From NCBI GenBank assembly GCA_937877465.1, contig CALFIT010000168.1, positions 1-41,470 of the forward strand: DNA of 41,470 bases, read 5' to 3'. This document shows positions 30,874 to 38,634 of this stretch, piece by piece (within the stretch, counting starts at the first letter, position 1; every line of letters starts with the position of its first letter). Source of the stretch: an uncultured Bacteroidales bacterium (GTDB taxonomy: Bacteria; Bacteroidota; Bacteroidia; Bacteroidales; F082). Under the pieces are notes generated by a model, which worked only from the letters and a program-made list of their open reading frames with translations, searched no databases and was not told where the DNA came from. The position numbers and the translations under genes are program-made.

Positions 30874-32085
30874 TTAGTTAAACTGCAAACCTTTAATTAG
30901 TTCGTTCACAATGTTTTTATTCTTATTATATTCGACTTCAGGAACATGGAAGTCAATGGTGTAAAACCTGTCTTTGTGGAACACTCGATAAGTCGTATAA
31001 ATGAAGACAGTGCCATACACATTGTTTTTCGCCATGCTCATTAAAGCCTCCGTATTGCCGATTTTCACTTTCTCGCAACTCTTTATTATATCACTCAGAG
31101 TGTTCTTTTCCCGTTGTTTCATGTCCTCTACAATTTCATCTTCATGAATCGAAAAGTCCTCCGTTGAATCCTCTAATTCCCATACTGAAAGCAAAATGGT
31201 CGCCCCATCGCTTGATTCCAATTTAAAGAAACAATGCGATGAATTGTTTCGCTTTTTAACCTCTGAAAACCTCTTTGGATCATAGGCGAAACTAATATGA
31301 TATTCGTCTGACTTGAACAATCCTTTTGGGCTTTGGCCAACTATATCAGGAACTTCATCATTCTCTATTTTCAAGAATTGCATAAAGGTCATAAAATCGT
31401 CTCGATATTTATCTTCCTGACTTAAGTTATAGCTTGTGGTTATCCTCAAAAATCTACCCCCGTAGAAAAACTTATATTCCCGTACATGTGTTTCGGCTCC
31501 TGTTCCTGGCCGATTATATTCCGTTACCAAAGCCGATAGACCGCTGTAGTTTTCTTTTCTTAGTGGAAACCAAGAAAATGAACCTTCAAATTCCCAGAAT
31601 TGCCCCATACAATCCAAACCTTTTTTCGTTTCATTTCTCCACAAAGTATCTAATATGGTCAATTCTGATGGTGCCACAGCGGCTATGTCTTCTTGCGTGA
31701 GAAAATCATCATATGAAAACTTAAAGATTATTCGTCCATAACTGTTGTTGGCCTCTTTGTACTCATCGCTAAACGGATCTTTATTCAATCCTTTAGGCTG
31801 AAGTACTATTTGAGCTTCCTCGAAAAACAAGTCACACTCGTTGCAAAGCATCTCATAGAAAGACGACTGGTGAAAGGACTTGGTGAATCTACCTTGAAAC
31901 GAGTCTTCAAGACGTACCTCCATCGTGCTTGGTATCGCAAAAGAGCACACACTTGGTATGGAATAAGTTTCCCATCCTGTTGGAGTTGTTTGAGCATATA
32001 GTTTGTTTTTTGTTACGAGAAGCCAAACGACCATCAATAACAGAATGACTAATCCTTTCTTTGTCATAACAATAGTTTTATTCAT
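30874..32085 (-). CDS. Exported protein with tandem PsbP-like domains, unknown function
   Basis: This protein of about 403 residues has a signal peptide (MTKKGLVILLLMVVWLLVTK, ending near KLYAQT). Two beta-rich domains follow. The first (SIPSVCSFAIPSTMEVRLED ... FRFLRITTSYNL-like region) and the second (YHISFAYDPKRFSEVKKRNN ... GNTEALMSMAKNN) share the pattern of a short N-terminal hairpin and a final 'trafficked to target' strand set. This is similar to the exterior domain of the neighbouring single-span protein. ATG at 32085 or 32067 are both possible; both give a signal peptide. The frame before 32085 starts only with TTG and overlaps the upstream gene. It is part of the AT-rich operon. 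Confidence 0.6.
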   Translation of the reverse strand: MNKTIVMTKKGLVILLLMVVWLLVTKNKLYAQTTPTGWETYSIPSVCSFAIPSTMEVRLEDSFQGRFTKSFHQSSFYEMLCNECDLFFEEAQIVLQPKGLNKDPFSDEYKEANNSYGRIIFKFSYDDFLTQEDIAAVAPSELTILDTLWRNETKKGLDCMGQFWEFEGSFSWFPLRKENYSGLSALVTEYNRPGTGAETHVREYKFFYGGRFLRITTSYNLSQEDKYRDDFMTFMQFLKIENDEVPDIVGQSPKGLFKSDEYHISFAYDPKRFSEVKKRNNSSHCFFKLESSDGATILLSVWELEDSTEDFSIHEDEIVEDMKQREKNTLSDIIKSCEKVKIGNTEALMSMAKNNVYGTVFIYTTYRVFHKDRFYTIDFHVPEVEYNKNKNIVNELIKGLQFN

Positions 32086-32108
32086 TGAATTATTGAATTC
32101 ATAAAATG

Positions 32109-32786
32109 TCAAAATGGTTTTCTAAAACACCCCTTGCCGTTACACTCGACGCAAATCTTATATACTTTGCCCTCACCCTCGCATTCATCACAGCTCTTGG
32201 TAATAACACCATCTCCATTACATAACGAGCAGGCCAAGCGACCTTCTCCAAAGCATAAACCACATTCGGTATATCCAGTGTTATCACAATAATAGCAATT
32301 CTCATAACCTCGACCACCACATTGTGAGCAATCAACATAACCTCTCCCTGAACAATGGGAACATGACTCGTAGCCTCGTCCCCAACATGAAGTGCAAGTA
32401 TTACCCCATGAATCCATCCCAGTCCTATTACAAAACATACAATCACTTCTTCCATCTCCCCAACACCAAATACACTGGTCTTTTCCTTTCCCATAGCAAA
32501 AAGAGCATTCGATTCGACCTTCCCCAAAACAATTAAGGCATTGTTCTCGTCCTTGACCAGAGCACGACCAGCATACTACTTTGCCAATACCGTTGCAGAT
32601 ATAACATTCTTCTTCAATTTCACCCATTCCATCACAAGCAATACATTCAACAGCAATCTTACCTTCACCCTTACATTTGTCACATTCTTGATACCAAAAA
32701 GGGTTCTTATTGGTACAGCATGTAAGAAATAACGAGAGCATTAAGACTGCTATACTTTTGATTGAACGGCAATTCGTGAATTGCAT
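32109..32786 (-). CDS. Lipoprotein with sixteen DnaJ-type CxxCxGxG cysteine repeats
   Basis: This 225-residue protein starts MQFTNCRSIKSIAVLMLSLF then LTCCTN, a signal peptide with a probable lipobox Cys near 23-24. From residue 35 to the end it is built almost only of CxxCxGxG units: ECDKCKGEG, ECIACDGMG, ECYICNGIG, VCWSCSGQG and so on. Sixteen CxxC pairs are visible, fourteen with the full CxxCxGxG form. In DnaJ four such units bind two zinc ions. Here up to eight zinc sites are possible. There is no J domain or substrate-binding domain, and the protein is predicted outside the cytoplasm, which is unusual. It is the first gene of the AT-rich operon. Confidence 0.8.
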   Translation of the reverse strand: MQFTNCRSIKSIAVLMLSLFLTCCTNKNPFWYQECDKCKGEGKIAVECIACDGMGEIEEECYICNGIGKVVCWSCSGQGREQCLNCFGEGRIECSFCYGKGKDQCIWCWGDGRSDCMFCNRTGMDSWGNTCTSCWGRGYESCSHCSGRGYVDCSQCGGRGYENCYYCDNTGYTECGLCFGEGRLACSLCNGDGVITKSCDECEGEGKVYKICVECNGKGCFRKPF

Positions 32787-33088
32787 TTATTTCAACGCAT
32801 TTTTATGCCTATAGTTCCCCCGATTCGGCAAATCTACACATAAGAAGGCTAGGAAACTTGAATTGCACCTATTTTCATATGTACAGGCTCTGGAAAACAC
32901 CCTTGGAAGTAAAAACAGATACTGTTCACCTAGCCTATATGCACCAAAATAGATTGAATGCAAAATAGACAGGTCAACCCGTATCTTGTATCTTCTTCCA
33001 AAATTTTCCAGACTTTGTACATAAAGACACAAGCACAAATTGCCTTCAACTGCTCGGATTTCTCTCCGAACAATCAGCGGCAAATATA
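32787..33088 (-). promoter_or_regulatory. Promoter and ~290-nt leader of the AT-rich operon
   Basis: Minus-strand TATATTTG (33088 to 33081) is a consensus -7, with TTG of a -33 box about 20 bp upstream (ATTGATAATTCTTTG). Transcription would start near 33075, leaving a leader of roughly 290 nt before the ATG at 32786. A 98-codon frame (33083-32787) fills this leader and stops right before the ATG. It begins with TTG inside the -7 box and is Arg/Cys/Leu-rich, so it is not called as a gene. The leader could hold regulatory RNA structure. Confidence 0.5.
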
Positions 33089-33348
33089 CAAAGAATTATC
33101 AATGGGAAGCCCTAAAAAGCTATTTTTGACAAAAAAACGTTCCCAATAACATCATGTCACGATAATACACAGCCTTACAAATTTCCAGTTATAAAGGAGG
33201 CAATTCAATAATAGCCTTACAAATGTCCATTAGATCCATAAAAAAAACAAAGAAACGTACCACCCGGATTGGATGTGCAATGCCAGCGTATATCATCTGG
33301 AAATAGAGGGTGATTCACGACGTTTTTGGAATCAATCCCGTAGACAGT
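33089..33348. other. Intergenic stretch with a 17-bp direct repeat
   Basis: No gene is seen. AGCCTTACAAATTTCCA (33171-33187) and AGCCTTACAAATGTCCA (33213-33229) are direct repeats with a 42-bp period. The stretch separates the AT-rich island promoter from the pyrD 3' end and may mark the island boundary. Confidence 0.5.
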
Positions 33349-34266
33349 CTATAGGCACTCCAACGCCCCAATCAATTCCGTAACATTTTGGAAACCATGC
33401 CGTTGGCAATAATCGGTTATTCCAGCGGCCACCTTGACGGAAACAGCGGGGTCGATGAAATTGGCCGTCCCGATTTCGATGGCTGAGGCACCGGCGAGCA
33501 TGAACTCCACGGCGTCGGTGGCGTTGCTGATGCCGCCCAAGCCGACGACGGGAATCTTCACCGCCTGGGCCACTTGCCACACCATCCGCAAAGCCACGGG
33601 TTTTACGCAAGCCCCTGACAATCCACCTGTTATCACTGAAAGTTTCGGCTTTCGCTTCTCCGCGTCGATGGCCATGCCCATCAAGGTGTTGATGAGCGAC
33701 ACCGAGTCGGCACCGGCGGCTTCGGCAGCCAAGGCAATCTCGGCGATGTTGGTCACATTCGGCGACAGCTTCACCATCAAGTGTTTATGATACACCTTGC
33801 GCACCTCCGAGACCACTTGCGAGATGCCCGCTGTAGTCACGCCGAAAGCCATGCCGCCTTGCTTCACATTGGGGCACGAGACGTTCAGCTCGATGGCGGG
33901 AATCTTCTCCAAGCCGTCCACCATCGCCGCGCCTTTCACATAATCTTCAAGCGTGGAGCCGGAAAGGTTGAGCAACACATTGGTGTCAAAATCCTTGATG
34001 CGCGGATAAATCGTGTCGATAAAGTACTGTACGCCTTTGTTTTGCAGTCCGACGCAGTTGAGCATTCCCGAAGGCGTTTCGGCCATGCGCGGATAGGGGT
34101 TGCCCTCGCGCGGATGCAGCGTCGTGCCTTTCACGATGATGCCGCCGAGTTGCGACAAATCGACGAAATCGGCGTATTCCTCGCCGTAGCCAAAGGTGCC
34201 CGAAGCCGTCATTACGGGGTTGCGCAGCACCAAGCCGCGCCCCAAGTCAATCGTTGTGTTCACCAT
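33349..34266 (-). CDS. pyrD: Dihydroorotate dehydrogenase B, catalytic subunit
   Basis: This 305-residue class 1B enzyme oxidises dihydroorotate to orotate in pyrimidine synthesis with FMN. Motifs: LRNPVMTASGTFGYGEEY, MLNCVGLQNKGVQYF, LNVSCPNVKQGGMAFG (the Cys of SCPN is the catalytic base position), MVKLSPNVTNIAEIA, and the FMN phosphate region GGISNATDAVEFMLAGASAI. The start overlaps the pyrK end by 7 bp. The pair forms the NAD-dependent PyrDB-PyrK heterotetramer. Confidence 0.97.
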   Translation of the reverse strand: MVNTTIDLGRGLVLRNPVMTASGTFGYGEEYADFVDLSQLGGIIVKGTTLHPREGNPYPRMAETPSGMLNCVGLQNKGVQYFIDTIYPRIKDFDTNVLLNLSGSTLEDYVKGAAMVDGLEKIPAIELNVSCPNVKQGGMAFGVTTAGISQVVSEVRKVYHKHLMVKLSPNVTNIAEIALAAEAAGADSVSLINTLMGMAIDAEKRKPKLSVITGGLSGACVKPVALRMVWQVAQAVKIPVVGLGGISNATDAVEFMLAGASAIEIGTANFIDPAVSVKVAAGITDYCQRHGFQNVTELIGALECL

Positions 34267-35021
34267 TTCAACCTCCTTGTATTAAAGACGGGGCCTTCCT
34301 TGCAGACGCAGACGTGGCCATCCACGGTGTCCTCCACGCAGCAGAGGCACGCGCCGAGGCCGCAAGCCATCAGGTTCTCCAACGAGACCTCGCACCAAGT
34401 GTCATTTTCAGCCGCCAACTTCGCCACAGCCTTCATCATCGGCTTGGGACCGCAGACATAAATCTTGTCGAATTGCCTTTCGGCCCACACCGAGTGCATG
34501 GTCACGAAGCCTTTTTCGCCCAACGAGCCGTCCTCGGTGGTGACGAAAGTTTCGCCAAGCTGCTGGTAATCCGCCAAGCGAAGCAAATCGGACTTTGATT
34601 TTCCGCCCAACAGCAGAACGGGGCGGACACCTCTGTCGTTCAGCACTTTGGCGAAATAAAACAAGGGCGCGATGCCGATGCCACCGCCAACAAGCGCCAC
34701 CTTCTCCCCGCTTTCGGGAAGCGTGAAGCCGTTGCCGAGCGGCAATACTATATTAATAAGGTCGCCCACGGCGGCAGCGGCAAGATGTCGTGTGCCCTCG
34801 CCCACCTGTTGCACTAACAGCGTGATTCCGTTCCGCTGAAAATCAACATCATGGAGGGAAATAGGACGGCGCAGATAGGTGCTCGGCGAGCCGTCAACGC
34901 GCACTTGGACGAACTGTCCGGGCGCGATGTCGGGCAAGGGCTGTTCGCAACGCAACCGCAGCAACACGGAACGCCCGAAGTCCTGTTTCTCGGCCAAAGT
35001 GAAGTCTGTAATCTGTTTCAT
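34260..35021 (-). CDS. pyrK: Dihydroorotate dehydrogenase B, electron-transfer subunit
   Basis: This 253-residue FAD/[2Fe-2S] protein passes electrons from PyrD to NAD+. Visible features are the flavin-binding STYLRRPISLHDVD, the NAD-binding GGGIGIAPLFYFAK, VCGPKPMMKAV, and the iron-sulfur cysteines in MACGLGACLCCVEDTVDGHV then CVCKEGPVF. The length is normal. It is the first gene of the pyrK-pyrD operon. Confidence 0.95.
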   Translation of the reverse strand: MKQITDFTLAEKQDFGRSVLLRLRCEQPLPDIAPGQFVQVRVDGSPSTYLRRPISLHDVDFQRNGITLLVQQVGEGTRHLAAAAVGDLINIVLPLGNGFTLPESGEKVALVGGGIGIAPLFYFAKVLNDRGVRPVLLLGGKSKSDLLRLADYQQLGETFVTTEDGSLGEKGFVTMHSVWAERQFDKIYVCGPKPMMKAVAKLAAENDTWCEVSLENLMACGLGACLCCVEDTVDGHVCVCKEGPVFNTRRLKW

Positions 35022-35049
35022 AACCCAAGATTAGTGCCACAAAATTACA

Positions 35050-35078
35050 AAAAAAGCTGCCGAAGCAGCTCTTTTTTC
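35050..35078 (-). terminator. Intrinsic terminator of the DUF5606 gene
   Basis: On the minus strand GAGCTGC-TTCG-GCAGCTT forms a stem with a stable UUCG loop followed by a run of T, about 15 bp after the stop at 35093. The A run on the other side could let it work in both directions. Confidence 0.85.
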
Positions 35079-35092
35079 GTCATTCTTTGGAA

Positions 35093-35536
35093 TCACTCCG
35101 CTTTCTCGGCGGGTTCTTCAGGGGTTTCTTCCGTAGCCTCGGCCTCTTCGGTGAAGTCAAGCAGGTTCTTGTCCATCAGCATCTGATACCATGCGAATAC
35201 CTTCTTCATGTCGGAGGGATAAACGGCGTCCTCGTCGTAGTCGGGCATGACGAAGGCGAACTTCTCGCGCAACTCGTCGTTGGTGGCTTTCTTGAAATCG
35301 AAGTCCACCTTGTCGCCCATCTTTTCGTGGATCATCTTGAAGACTTCCTTCAGCGGACGGTCTTCGTCGGTCGAGAAGATGGAGATTTCCTCAAGGGAAC
35401 TCATGCGGTCGCGGGCGAAGGCGGGGATGCACTTGCCGTCGACGACCGATTCAACGATGATTCTTCCAACGGCTTGGGACTTCACTTGATAGAGTCCCGA
35501 TTTGCCGGATATCGAAACAATCTTGCTTAAATCCAT
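35093..35536 (-). CDS. DUF5606 family protein
   Basis: This 147-residue protein starts MDLSKIVSISGKSGLYQVKS and continues QAVGRIIVESVVDGKCIPAF, the conserved N-terminus of a Bacteroidota-specific family. A helical second half (SDMKKVFAWYQMLMDKNLLD) and an acidic low-complexity tail (EEAEATEETPEEPAEKAE) follow. The ATG at 35536 fits the family start; a -7 TATTTTTG on the minus strand at 35580-35573 supports it. The role is unknown; it is probably cytoplasmic. Confidence 0.85.
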   Translation of the reverse strand: MDLSKIVSISGKSGLYQVKSQAVGRIIVESVVDGKCIPAFARDRMSSLEEISIFSTDEDRPLKEVFKMIHEKMGDKVDFDFKKATNDELREKFAFVMPDYDEDAVYPSDMKKVFAWYQMLMDKNLLDFTEEAEATEETPEEPAEKAE

Positions 35537-35621
35537 AGTCAATTCTAATTTTAGGTTTTCAAAAAGCGGCTGCAAAAATAGGAAAAAGATTGATTGGAAG
35601 TGCCAAAACGCAAAAAATCCG

Positions 35622-36569
35622 TCAATATTCCAACCTAATATTGTCCACCCACAGCACATTGCCAACGGCCCCGACAAAGGCTCCTTGGCTGCCTGAGGTG
35701 ATCATCATAATGGCATGGGTGACAGGGCAATTCGCATCGGCCCAAGCCTCCTCCTGGATGGCTTTCTTCTTGCCCTTGCTGTTGAGGGCATACATCGTCC
35801 TGTCGCCTGAAACCAAGTCCATATAAGACTTGTAATCCTTTGATTCTCTGGCATCTCCATAAACAACAGGGATACGAAAATCCTTCACCCAGCCGTCGGA
35901 CGACTGCCCGATGTGATACACCGCCGTCCCCACCCGTTTCGCGTGGATGTTGCCTTTCTCGTCCTCCCAACGGTATTGCAGGATGAACAGGATTTCGGCA
36001 GGGTCGTAGCCGTCGAACTCGGTGGTGCGAAACGTGGTGCCTTTCACCAACTTTCCCGTGTTGGGAATCGTAGCTTTATAGTTGAGTACCAATGCCTTAG
36101 GTCGCTTTGTAAAGGGAATGCCCCAGTCCATGAAGGCGTAGGGGTCGCTGACGCCCGTGATGGGTTCCAACATCTTGCCCCAATAGATGGAACCGGCAGC
36201 CAACACCTTGATGTTCACCAAACCCGCCACCTTACATGAGGCAAACTGCGTGGCAAGTCGGGCACAACGCCCAGTAGGACCACGGTCGGGCGTGACGTTG
36301 TTGCTGGTCTTCACCACGCCTGCAACCTTGGCGAAGGCGTTGGAAGTGGACCAAATCGTGTTCTTGTAATCGTAAGCCTCGTTGCCCCGAATGGTGTCCG
36401 TCGGGCCGACCACATACAAGGTTTTCTGCTGTCCGCCAATGATTTGCGACTCGGTGACATAGCGCACCGTCCACTGCTCGAAGTCGCCGAAAGGCACGCG
36501 CTCGTAGCGTTGCCCGAATGCCGTCAGCGTCAACAGCAAAGCCAATAGGGTCACTTGAACTTTCGCCAT
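35622..36569 (-). CDS. Exported PCMD-domain protein
   Basis: This 315-residue protein has a signal peptide (MAKVQVTLLALLLTLTAFGQ). The body fits the PCMD family (putative carbohydrate metabolism domain): FGDFEQWTVRYVTES, GPTGRCARLATQF, AAGSIYWGKML, FTKRPKALVLNYKAT and the C-terminal VLWVDNIRLEY. Such proteins are surface or periplasmic and presumed to bind glycans. Its start overlaps the SDR gene by 19 bp, so it is the last gene of the reductase operon. A link to the preceding enzymes is not obvious. Confidence 0.8.
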   Translation of the reverse strand: MAKVQVTLLALLLTLTAFGQRYERVPFGDFEQWTVRYVTESQIIGGQQKTLYVVGPTDTIRGNEAYDYKNTIWSTSNAFAKVAGVVKTSNNVTPDRGPTGRCARLATQFASCKVAGLVNIKVLAAGSIYWGKMLEPITGVSDPYAFMDWGIPFTKRPKALVLNYKATIPNTGKLVKGTTFRTTEFDGYDPAEILFILQYRWEDEKGNIHAKRVGTAVYHIGQSSDGWVKDFRIPVVYGDARESKDYKSYMDLVSGDRTMYALNSKGKKKAIQEEAWADANCPVTHAIMMITSGSQGAFVGAVGNVLWVDNIRLEY

Positions 36570-37363
36570 AACTTATCAACCAATCTTTTGGGCAGGACGG
36601 CTATCAAAGGCGGCAGATAGACATTCATGAAACCGGGTTTCACCACCCGTTTCTTGCGCATCATGCCCCGCAGAGCCTTCCGTACCAACCATTGCGGCGT
36701 ACCAATCACTCCAATTTTCACGCCAAATTTCAACAATTCGGGTTTCAGTTTGTAAAGCGGTGTGGCGATGGCTCCTGGGCAAACCGTGGTCACGCCGACG
36801 TTGTAAGGCCGCATCTCGAAATAGAGCGACTTGCCGAAGCTCTTCAGGTAGGCTTTCGTGGCCGAATAGATGGTGATGCCCGGCATGGGCAACTTGGCCG
36901 CCATCGACGACATATTAATAATGTATCCGTAGCCGCGCCGTTTCATTTCCTCGCCGAAGAGGGTGCTGAGCCGCGTCGGGGTGAAGATGTGCAGCCGCAT
37001 CATCGTCAAGGCCTTGGGTTCGATTTCGGTGGTCAGTTCCTCAAAGAAGAACATGCCGGCATTGTTGATGAGGATGTCGATTTGCAGTTGTTCGGCCCGA
37101 CAAAACGCCAACAACTCGTCAGCGGCCGTTTCCGTAGCCAAATCTTGGTAATGCGGCACCACGCGGACGGCATCGTTCCCAAGTTCTGTAGCCACTTTTG
37201 CAAGTTCCTCTTCTTGGTTGCTGACCAACAGCAGGTTACAGCCGATTGCAGCCAACTGGCGGGCATACTCCAGGCCCATGCCCGAGCTGCCGCCCGTCAC
37301 CAAGGCCCAAGGCTGATGCCCGTGCGCCTCCCGAAACCGTTCCATCCACTTCGCGCCGTTCAT
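36551..37363 (-). CDS. Short-chain dehydrogenase/reductase (SDR)
   Basis: This 270-residue NAD(P)-dependent oxidoreductase has the cofactor motif ALVTGGSSGMGLEYARQL, DILINNAGMFFFEE, the catalytic Ser region IINMSSMAAKLP and the active-site YSATKAYLKSF (Tyr-x3-Lys). The C-terminal ~60 residues are hydrophobic/basic, as in 17-beta-HSD-like SDRs that sit at membranes. The ATG at 37363 overlaps the OYE gene stop by four bases (ATGA). In steroid/bile-acid clusters of gut Bacteroidota the SDR acts as a hydroxysteroid dehydrogenase; here that is inferred from context. Confidence 0.88.
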   Translation of the reverse strand: MNGAKWMERFREAHGHQPWALVTGGSSGMGLEYARQLAAIGCNLLLVSNQEEELAKVATELGNDAVRVVPHYQDLATETAADELLAFCRAEQLQIDILINNAGMFFFEELTTEIEPKALTMMRLHIFTPTRLSTLFGEEMKRRGYGYIINMSSMAAKLPMPGITIYSATKAYLKSFGKSLYFEMRPYNVGVTTVCPGAIATPLYKLKPELLKFGVKIGVIGTPQWLVRKALRGMMRKKRVVKPGFMNVYLPPLIAVLPKRLVDKLWRKFK

Positions 37364-38631
37364 TCCTTTCCCTTCGCCATCTTCTTTTCGTCCTTCTGTA
37401 TCTTCTTTTCCGCCTTCTTGATCTCTTTCTGGATTTTCTTCGGCAGTTCCTCGTCGAGGCAATGGTTGCATTGCATGTCGAGCGTGTACATGCGTCCGAT
37501 GCAATAGTTGGAATGCTTGCACTCGCTGCGCGTCACCTCGCCGCTGTGCAGCTTGTTGACGAAATCGGTGTCACGAATCAAGGCACGGGCCATCTGCAAG
37601 GCGACAAAGCCCGAGTCGAGCACCTCCTCCATCTTTTCCTTCGACACCATGCCACCGACGTAGATCAATGGCATCTTCAGCGCGGCGCGAAACTCCTTCG
37701 CTTCCTCCAAGAAATAGGCCTCGCTATAAGGCACTGTGGGTATCACCGCACGGCCAAACACGGCCAAACCCGCCTTGAGCCACCAGAACTTCTTCGGGTC
37801 CATGTAATGGCTCATGGTCTTGATCGGCATGGCGCCACGCATCACCTCCATCGGGGCCTTGCTGACGAAGCCCGCCGTCAGCACGAGAGCATGGGCGCCA
37901 AGCTTCTCCAACTCCTTGGCCACGATGATGCAGTCGTTCTTGTCCAAGCCTTTCTTGAAACCGTCGTGCATGTTCACCTTGACGACCACGGCCATGTCGT
38001 TGCCCGCCGCCCGCATCACCTCCTCCATGACCAAACGCATGAAGCGCATCCTATTGTCAAGCGTGCCGCCAAACTCATCGCGGCGGTGGTTGGTGTAGGG
38101 CGACAAGAACTGGCTGATGAGGTAGCCGTGCCCCGCATGGATCTCCACACAGTCGAAGCCCGCTTTCCGGGCCAAGTCGACGGCCCTGCCGAAATCAAGC
38201 ACCAATTCGTATATCTCCGACTTCTTGAGTTTCCTGACGAAAGTGGGCGAATAAAGGTTGAAGCCGCCCGAGGCGCCCACGGGCTTGCAGCCGCAGGTGG
38301 AGCGGTGCGTCATGTTGCCGCAATGTCCGAGTTGGATACTCGCCTTCGCGCCAAAGCTGTGTACCGCGTCGGTGAGGCGTTTCAGGTCGGGGACGATTTC
38401 CTCGCGCATCCAGAGCTGTCCGTCGAAGGAAAGCCCTGAGCGGCTGACGGCAGCGTAGGCCACCGTCGTCATGCCGACGCCGCCACGCGCCACCGCCGTG
38501 TGATAGTTGAACAAATCGTCGGAAGGACGGTTGCCGTAGGCCATGTTTTCAAACGCCGCCGAGCGTATCACCCTGTTACGCAAGGTGATAGGGCCAATCT
38601 CGCAAGGCGTGAATATCTTCGAATATTCCAT
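37360..38631 (-). CDS. Old-yellow-enzyme family NADH:flavin oxidoreductase
   Basis: This 423-residue FMN-dependent reductase has an N-terminal barrel start KIFTPCEIGPITLRNRVIRS and FSFGAKASIQLGHCGN-type segments. Further motifs are GFDCVEIHAGHGYLISQFLS and NHRRDEFGGTLDNRMRF (His/Arg contacts to FMN and substrate). The C-terminal part carries CKHSNYCIGRMYTLDMQCNH and then a Lys-rich tail. It lacks the extra FAD/NAD domains of BaiCD/BaiH-type proteins. In gut Bacteroidota, related proteins act as 5-beta-reductases on 3-oxo-4-ene steroids. The neighbours support ene-reductase activity, but the substrate is inferred. Confidence 0.85.
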   Translation of the reverse strand: MEYSKIFTPCEIGPITLRNRVIRSAAFENMAYGNRPSDDLFNYHTAVARGGVGMTTVAYAAVSRSGLSFDGQLWMREEIVPDLKRLTDAVHSFGAKASIQLGHCGNMTHRSTCGCKPVGASGGFNLYSPTFVRKLKKSEIYELVLDFGRAVDLARKAGFDCVEIHAGHGYLISQFLSPYTNHRRDEFGGTLDNRMRFMRLVMEEVMRAAGNDMAVVVKVNMHDGFKKGLDKNDCIIVAKELEKLGAHALVLTAGFVSKAPMEVMRGAMPIKTMSHYMDPKKFWWLKAGLAVFGRAVIPTVPYSEAYFLEEAKEFRAALKMPLIYVGGMVSKEKMEEVLDSGFVALQMARALIRDTDFVNKLHSGEVTRSECKHSNYCIGRMYTLDMQCNHCLDEELPKKIQKEIKKAEKKIQKDEKKMAKGKE

Positions 38632-38634
38632 AGT

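Noticed and set aside
32787..33083. 98-codon frame directly before the cysteine-repeat lipoprotein gene
   Set aside because: Starts with TTG inside the promoter -7 box and has Arg/Cys/Leu-rich composition; more likely leader sequence.
36692..37507. Long plus-strand open frames opposite the SDR and OYE genes (also opposite pnp, pepD and the protease)
   Set aside because: They mirror strong minus-strand (or plus-strand) genes with intact motifs; high GC at third positions leaves the opposite frames open by chance.
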